DNA from: Cladopsammia gracilis
Taxonomy: Eukaryota > Cnidaria > Anthozoa > Scleractinia > Dendrophylliidae
Direction: 5' to 3'
Length of the DNA stretch: 64,000 bases
Assembly (NCBI GenBank): GCA_022457155.1
Contig: JAJGOT010000131.1
Coordinates: 1,115,001 to 1,179,000 of the forward strand
Notes under the pieces: generated by a model
Databases searched by the model: none
What the model was told of the DNA's origin: nothing
Seen by the model: the letters and a program-made list of their open reading frames with translations, nothing else
Position numbers and translations under genes: made by a program
Shown here: one piece after another, positions 51,701-60,700 of the stretch
Position numbering within the stretch: the stretch's first letter is position 1
How the letters are laid out: each line of letters starts with the position of its first letter

Positions 51701-54700
51701 GTTGACGCAGTTCACGGTGATCTGCATTATAGCACATGACCTGATCTGTGATCAGGGAAAATACTTACTAGATACATAAGTACTGTGGTTTGGACAAAAT
51801 CTATTTATTTTTTTAGGAAAAACCGACCTTGAGATTGCAGGGTTGCGCCTTGTGAGGGCAACATTTTTTGACTTCCAAAGTCACGAGGAACTGGTTTGAG
51901 CATCTTTTTATGATCTCTAGTCTGTGAGGTAGTGAAGAGTAAAGAGGACTGTGCCTGGGTGGAGGTACTGGCAAAAGGGTTGGAAAGATTTTGATTTGGT
52001 TCCTTGAAGAAAAACGAAAAAAATGGAGTGAAAATGTTAATGCACTTAAGAATTTGTGTAGCAATCCATTCAGAGCAATAAGAAACAATGCTGTGAACTT
52101 GTTTCGTATTCACGAGTTGGCTCTCAGAGCCCTTTGATTGATGTAGAAACAACTTATGCAAACGGATGCTAGGCCGATGCTGGGTTTCTCAAATTTAACG
52201 GGCTGTACTGTAAAATACGTACCAGATAAATTGAGCAATCATAGCGTGTGTACTAACTGAGAGATATAATATGATTATAATATTACGATTATTATGTCTA
52301 ATTCAGTCAAAAGAATTGGGAGGTTAAATAAAAGTACTCACCTGACTTGGATTCAGCCAGTCAAAGGCTTGGGACCTTCCCTGATCCTGGGTTGGAGTAA
52401 ACTGCAGATTCTGTGTAGCCCTCAATCCAGGTGGACCATCCACTGACATTGATCCCTGTGTCTGTGTCATTCCAGAGTTAAATGAGGCTTGAGTTGCTGC
52501 AAACAATGGGGTCATCAACAAATGTCTCTGCTGCCAAGAGTAGTTGATTTGGTATTCCTATGGGAAAGAATAGGAGAGTTGAAATGGCAATAACTTATAC
52601 TGACTTCAAAGCATGCGCCTCTAGTGTAATAATAGCATAATTATATATTCTCTTACCTCAAACTGACACTCAGAGAGAGGCTGTTCAAACATCATGCGAC
52701 TGTAGTCGGGGCTGAGGGATGTCAGGTGTAGAATCAGGTTTGTAGTGTAGCTAAGATACTATTAAAAGCAAATAGAAACACAACTCAGTCCATCAGAAGA
52801 GATTGTTTTCAGCTTACTCTATTATCTTGAAATATGAAGAAAAAAGTCGCCAAAAGTTATGAAAGCAAAGATATATGAACAAGAAAGACAAAATAACGAC
52901 TAAAAAACTCAAAATTCCACCAGAATGGAAACTTTGATTTCTTGACCGGCTGTCATGAAATCAAAATTGATCAACTGTAATCCACTTGCATCCTTGTAAT
53001 CCTGCACCTTTTCTCCTTAACTACGGCTTCTGCTTTTCTCTATAGAATCCTTTTACCCAATTAAATTGCATATTTGTTGACATTTGGCAATATAACATGA
53101 AAGTGAAGTAAGCACAATATTTCCGTGGGACAGTGTCCCTTTAAATCTTAAGTTTTAGCTGATACATGTAGGTGTGTGCCTCTTGGTAATATTTTATTGT
53201 CCATTGATGTAAGCCAGACTAAATGCTTGCTTTCCGTATTAGTAGTTACTTCCTAATTACTGGTGCAGGTACGGCGTCGAGTTTAGGTTTGCCCTCCATT
53301 TTCTTTGTTTTGGTATCTACTTTTGTGCATCGCGTTAGATCTGGGTACGAGATTACGTACATTACGCATACAAATTGTTGCCGTCAAGGCAATTTCATCG
53401 AAAAAACAGTCCTAGAATTCTCTGTGATTGACAATGTTCGGGACCCTATCTATTAGAAATCACCTGTATTTTGACAGGCATGAATATAGGCTACGCGTAG
53501 CCTCTTGTTACATATAGTAAGGGGGACTTATAGTAAATGAATATTCCATACCTGACTCTCAGTGTTGGGCGAATACATGGCCCGTAACACCTCAACCAAA
53601 CGTTCTAGTGTGGTTCCTGGTAGTCGACTCTCGTCACTCCAAAAATTTCTCAACTTCAACCTGAGATGAAATTGCACATCACGAAAGTTGAATGCTAAGC
53701 GGTCGATACAGCAAGTTAATTAGTTAACTATGCTCAAGCATTACACAAGCTGAAGCATATTCAGGGCATCAGGTGAATAACGTGAACCCTCTATTATAAG
53801 CCTCAAGTTTTTCAAGGAAGAAATTTATTAAGCACCCACTCCCTTTTTTCTTCACAAGCAAAACGATAAACGATCAACGAAAAACTGTAATACTGGTGAA
53901 TTTTTACTATACCAATCCGGGCACAAATTCGTATACAGTACATGTGAGTTTTGGGGGAAATAATACCGCATTGCAGTAATCATGAATGTATAACACTTCA
54001 TTGATCAATCAAAGTATGGTTTATGAGCATTTATTCACATGCAAGAAGGCAGGATCATGGCAATTCGCTAAATTATAAGCCCCCTCCCTCTCCATAAAGC
54101 CTTTCCTCAAATGTGCTTATAATAAATAAGACCCGGGGGTGCTTAATAGAGGTTTTACAGTATGTAACAAAATGAAAGTTTACTTTAAATCTCTGTTGTC
54201 ATCTGCAAGGCCTTGAAGAAGATGATCTTTTGCAACAGCAAGAATTTCTGCAGCACCTTCCTCTGCTCGGAATTCTTCATCAGCCCTGCAGATAAATGCC
54301 AAAACCTTGTTTTAAATTTACTATATGGATTAAACCAATTCAGGTAGGATCATTTAGGCGAGTAGTATGGTATGGTATGGCATGGTATGGTGTGGTGTGG
54401 TGCGGTGCGGTGCGGTGCGGTGCGGTGCGGTGCGGTGCGGTGCGGTGCGGTGTAGTATGGTAGAGTATAGGTACCAATCCTGCGGTTGACAAAATGGATA
54501 ATTATATGGATAATTGAGGTCAATGTCAAGGACGTCTAGGATCAATAGCATGTCTCCTTGACAGTTACCAAACTAAAGACTAAAATCAACAACATTCAGA
54601 TGTCAATTCAACCGAGATACATCCACATGTACAAGTACATGGACTAGACCATATGTAAACAACAGATTCAGTATGTAATATAGAATAATAGGAAATTAAT

Positions 54701-57700
54701 GACTGCCGTTTTTCCTTCTAGGCTTCTAGAAATAAGATGGCAATAATGCAAACCTGAAAGTGTCGTAAATCCAGATGAGTATATCATACATCAGCTCTCT
54801 GCACAATGTGCTTGGATGAGATACAAAAGCTGTCACTGATGGAAAAATGAACTGCAGTTCTGGAACAGTCAACTTCTTCAACAGTCGTTGAATAATTTTT
54901 AGTATCGCAACCTGGCTTCCTTCATCCCTAAAAATTATTTGTCAAAAAGAAGAGTATTATTACACTTTTTCTTTTCTTGTGAACAACATGCAAAACTATT
55001 TAAAGTGCCTATCACCCCTAGAAAGTTATTTCAAAATCAACTCTATGTACAATGAATAGTTGAATGGTAAAATGTTTCTTGTTTTGAACGTCGTGTTAGT
55101 GAGTTATAGAGATTTGAATTTACAAAATGCTAATTAGATGACGTCAACCTGGGAATCATTTATTATACAACTACTTGTTTTTACCTCCGAGTGATATTTT
55201 TTTACAAATCAATTGGCTATCCACAGTTTATTTTTAGTATTTATCAAATTAATTATCCTCAAGCTGTAAACTGCGTATTGTAAATTGGCGTAGAAATAAT
55301 GGAAAATTCCCGGGTTTACGTCATCTAATTAGCATTTTGTAAATTCAAATCTCTATAACTCACAAACGCGACGTTCAAAATAAGAAATATTTTACCATTC
55401 AACTATTCAATGTACATAAAGCTGATTCTGAAAATAACTTTCTAGGGGTGATGGGCACTTTAACCACGGCCAACTGGTAGCTTCTCTTTCTTGAGTATCC
55501 TAAAGCGATGACGTTGGATGTAATGATAAAAAGATTTTCTAGTTCATTCACTGTAAGAATACCTTAAACGCATGCTCACCTGTGAGCCAGTATGTCCTTT
55601 AAACCTTTCGATTTTAGCTCTGTGAAGATGTTTGGAATATAGTCAACTCTGGAACAAAGAATCTCAAGACAATATGTCTTGAAGTCACCATGTACAGAGG
55701 GCAGCTTAAACAGTATCTGATTCACAAATCTAAAATTAAATATGGAGAAAAAAGTAGAGTTATTAAGTTAGCTTTAATGTGAATCGAGAATGCACAGAGT
55801 AGAAACGTTTTGAGTGGCCCAAAATGCTCTAAAATAAAATTCAAGTAAAATCAAAATGATACAACCATTGATTCTATTGAGCAACTTGAATTTATAAAAA
55901 CCAAATACAGCAGAATTCTTATTAAACTAATACATACATCTTTGATGGTTTACTGTGTTGTATCAAAGTTTGTACGGTATTATTAAAAATGTGTTGTAAT
56001 TGATGAAATGCCTTGTCCGGAAAGGAATCAATGATCGATAATACGATGCTTGGTTTTGTCACATTCATAGTTTTCTGCGAACAGAAGGCAGGAAATTTGC
56101 CAGTTTTGACTTTGAGGGCTTGTGCCCATTTATAAAAGCAATATAATTTGGATTTTATATGTACATTCCAATCTGAAAAGCACCTGCTTACACTAATATA
56201 TCACCACTAACCTGAAAATGGTTAAGGGATTTTTATGAACAGAAAGAAACATCTAGGTGGTTATATAGTAATGCTAAATGATATTGACTGTGAAAAAGAG
56301 GAAAAGCCTACAGTAGGTACTTTGAAATGCTAAGCCTTGTAAAGTATCTTTTGGACTGAGGAAAATACAAAACATTGAAATGTACACACTGTCAGGTGAT
56401 ATTGTTCATTTTTATCAAGTGAGACATATTGGCAGGGAGCATACTTGTGTGAGAGATGTAGGTCATATCATGTAGAATTTTTGACAGCTGGTTAAACTTC
56501 CGTAACAGCACGCCAATGCTATTTCTGATGCATTATTCCACAAGTACTTCAAAATTCTTAAAAGGAACCTCCATTGTTATAACAAATTGACGTTAAATTG
56601 TTGGGAATAAAGTCTAAATTAAAAATTTTTAAAAAGTAGCTGCAAATATAATTTTGGTGTGCAAAAAAATGGATTTGAACATCACCTATTTTCGCTTTCA
56701 AACTTCCCGCGCGCTGCCATTTTGAATATTTATGACGTGTTACGGTTGTCATATTGTTACATACAAAAGAACTTCGATTCTTAACAATAGCGGCAACCGT
56801 AACACGTCACAAAATGGCAGCGCGCGGGAAATTTGAAAGCGAAAACAGGCGATATTTATATCCATTTTATTTGTACACTAAAATTATATTTGCACCTGCT
56901 TTTCAAAAATTTTAAATTTCGACTTTATTCTCAACAATTTAACGTCAATTTGTTCTGACAATGGAGGTTCCCTTTAACTAGAATGAATCATCAGAAAAAT
57001 CTCATTTTTGCGCAATGAACAATGAAAGCTGCATACAACCCATGTAAACTTATTATTATCTGTCATATTACATGGAAATATCAAACCCTTAATGTCATTG
57101 TTTGTTTCACGTTTTAACTGTAATTAATTGACTACAGCAGAGTTAATGCACGAGTAAATGAATGATTTATACACTACAAGTACAAGATTACAATCAAACT
57201 CAGGCACCTGTCGACAATAGGAGGATAGTTGAGCTGTAGTTTGTGTACACATGTAATGAACTTGTCAGGCTCTGGTTTTGCTGCATTTATTAATGACAAA
57301 AGCTTCTGAGTGACCATATCATGCAGAGGACCATCATATACCTAATACATAAGTATGTGAAAATAAAAGCTCACTTATATGGTACAATTGTGGGGTGTAA
57401 ATGAAATATTTTTATCATGAGACAAAAAGGTTCCTTAACTAAATTCTTTGAAGCCAATATCCACTACCTTTTTCATGCACATCAGAGTAAATACTGTTGC
57501 CATAATTATGTTCACTTGTTTTTGTTCATGTATCCATTGCAGTGATGTTAAAAAAGGACAATGATAAAAATTCACTTGACCTGGCAACGTGAACACGCAA
57601 TTAACAAGAAGAATACATAACTGAATGAACAGATATCAGAATCTGTTGGGATTGGACTAGATACAATTATCCATATTTAACAAGCTTATTAAGTAAATAG

Positions 57701-60700
57701 AACTGGACATTTTATAACTGGAGATATTGGTTAACATTCACTTGTTTCAGGTTTGTCAAATCGGTGCACATGTGATGCCACCAAAACCTACTGTATAGTT
57801 ATTCATAATTCCGTCGATTTATATCAAAATAAGGTCTGATATAACATTTTTAAGACTGCACATAAATTGCTGACTTTGCCAATTTATTAACACCATCGCT
57901 AGGGACTAACAAGGTATTATGAATCATTTTAGGCTGGTCGTCTGATCATTCTTGACTACCTATTTTTTAAGTAATGTTCTAGTTAGTTGGTAGTCAGTAG
58001 TTAGGTAAATGGAGTTGTTTGTATTCCTTTTGCCAATTACTGTACAGTAAGGAAGTGACAGACACAGCAACGTTTTTACCTTCTGCATGTCAGCCACATT
58101 CTTCATTAGCAGTCCAATCACTTCAGCTGCAGCAGCATGGACATCTTTGTACTTGAACGTTAAATTATTCACAAGACAACTGTAGAACCTGTGAAATACA
58201 CAGTCAGTTGAAGAGTTCCCAGTAGCTAGTGACAACAAATAATCCTCCAGTTTCAATCTTAATACTAAACGAGTTCAAAACACAAGCTTCATACAGTGAC
58301 TACTGGCGAGTCTTACTATAATCTGGGGCTCAGTCTGTCCCTGTCCCCTTACACCGGCCACTGTGACTTAGAGCAGACATGTATCCCACTGCAGTTAACA
58401 TATTAATTTATTTTTAATAATGTCCATGAGCCATGCCTGCAAACCACTCCCTAAACATCTCTCAGGCGGTTGATAAGGGACTTCAGTGTCTGAAGAAACA
58501 GGAATTCAAAGTTTCACTTCCTAAGGGATTAATGGCAGTGGGATATAGTGGATTCCAATCCAACCTCATCAAAGTTCACTGGCAAGGGGTTCTCTGCATT
58601 TTAAGGGGCCTGTGAGAAAGGTGACGCTTGAGAGGGGGATGACTAGGTCGCAAGTACATGTAGTCGAAGAAGATGACCCTCATTTTACTTGGCCATTCGT
58701 GATTTCCCCTCAACAGGGGGACTTCAAAACCATTCAGAAGCTGCGAGAGTAGAATGTGCTGATGAAGGATAGACCACAGTGTTGTAGGACTGTTCGGGGC
58801 TAATTGGTGAGATTTGTGTGGGTCAGCTGTGTGTTACCAGGTTGAGAGAAAGAAAACAAAGGAAACGGTTTGAGATAAGCAGGATATAAAATACATTAGA
58901 GTCAGTTTTGGTACTGGTAAGAGAGGATTGCATGGGCCAAATTAACCATGCATAAGGGTAAATGAAGTAGATGTCCGACTTTTGAAGGTAACTGGGTAGT
59001 TTTTATAAACGCCATCTCCTCTTAAAAACTGCACAGCAAAGTAGCCCACAAGGTAGGTGGTGATATTTGCCCCTGCATATTAAAGCTCACCTTTGTTCAT
59101 CAATAGTGGAATCACTTGAGATAGGTGAAAGGCCATTAGCAGCAACGATTCCAAGCAACTGGATTCCAGCAGCATTATCCTTCTTCATGGGGTCAGGATT
59201 AGCAAATGCATCAAAGATGACCCTTGAAATAATTTGAATTATTTTGAATTAATATAAAACGTTGCAAAAGCAAAACGTTTTTTAGGGGGAACCCAGATGC
59301 CTTGAAGAAATTTGCTTAGAAATATGCTTCTAAATCAAAGGTATGACCTATGTGCTGTGTCCATTTATAATAGAGGCTTTATTTAATTTAATTTAGCGTT
59401 TACCAGGGAACCAAGAACCAGCCAATGAGAGTGGAACTCCCACCATAAGCCAACACTGAATATGCAACAACTTTCCAACATTCAGATTGGCATTTGAACA
59501 AGAACCGAACCTCATGTAAGCAGACACCTTTTAGCGATGACAACTATAATATTATATTTATTTAGGCAAGGATTCTAAGTTTAATTTAATGTAGTCATAT
59601 AAGCAAGTTAAATCCAATCACTTACTTTGTAGGCACTTGAAGGCTGCTCTTCCAGATTTCAATCGTGCTTTTAATAATCTCTAAATTATTTCTGAACACT
59701 GAACGAGTCCTGTGTTGAGTTCTGGACATCAAAAATGACAGAAGCTTGCTTGTCAGGTAACGATCCTAAAAAAAATGGTGAGCGATATTAGACTTATAAA
59801 TAAATGAACTACATTGTGAAATAGAATATTCACCGTTAAATTAAAGTGACAAACGTTACTATTCAGTATCAGATTCTTATTCCTAAGAGAGCAGATTGGT
59901 CTGACAGGTTTTAGTAAAAAGAAAATCATGGAGCCAATTAATAAATGTCAAAAACAAAAAGAACTAATTGAACAATGCCTAGAAACCCAATGAGAGGATT
60001 ACAACATGACCCAAAAACTAGAAAGATCAACTTCAAAACTAACACATACTAAAGTTTAAAAGTCATTTATGCCATGTCTATAACAATGTGAACATACACA
60101 CAGGGATGCGAGAGGCTACAGCAACTCACAAGGAAAGTGTCATGAGAGCTATCGCGCCGACCAGTACTCAAGTAGAGCTAACCATAAGAGATGACCAATA
60201 GAGGGAGCCGAGGAAATACACAAGATACAACAGCTTCTTCACACACAAAGCCCACCAACCTACAGGTATTATGGCAGAGACTATTTCTGGATTGGGCTGG
60301 CCTTGCTCTATCACCAACTGACATACAGTACACTTCATGCAATCTTTTGAGACATTCTGTAGCTCCGTAGTAATCCTGTTCTCGTGCTCATGACAAACTG
60401 AAGAAAATCTACTTACATGCACAATTAGCAAGATAATGACTTATAACTGTCTGTTCCTTATCTACCAGTGGTTTATTAATCTTACCTCAGGTATTGCAGT
60501 GCTATTCCATGACAGCAAAGTGACAACCAAATCAACAACAAAGTAATTAATGCCTTCAGTGCCAGCCTGTTCGGCCTCTTTCATTTGCAGGATCAGCTCC
60601 ATAAGAGGGGTAAGCCAGAATTTTGCATATGGTTCAAATATCTTTAGAAATGACAAAACAACAATAATTAATGTTAATGAAAAATAGGTACAACAAAGCA

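Noticed and set aside
55938..56074. Candidate PRKDC exon
   Set aside because: Would need phase 0 at entry while 57208-57341 ends in phase 2; the flanking exons join directly and match human without a gap.
56445..56524. Candidate PRKDC exon
   Set aside because: Fits phase at entry but not at exit; inclusion breaks the frame, and an 80-bp open frame is easily chance.
60264..60397. Candidate PRKDC exon with CxxCxxC
   Set aside because: Neighbouring exons already join in phase 0 and align to human contiguously.
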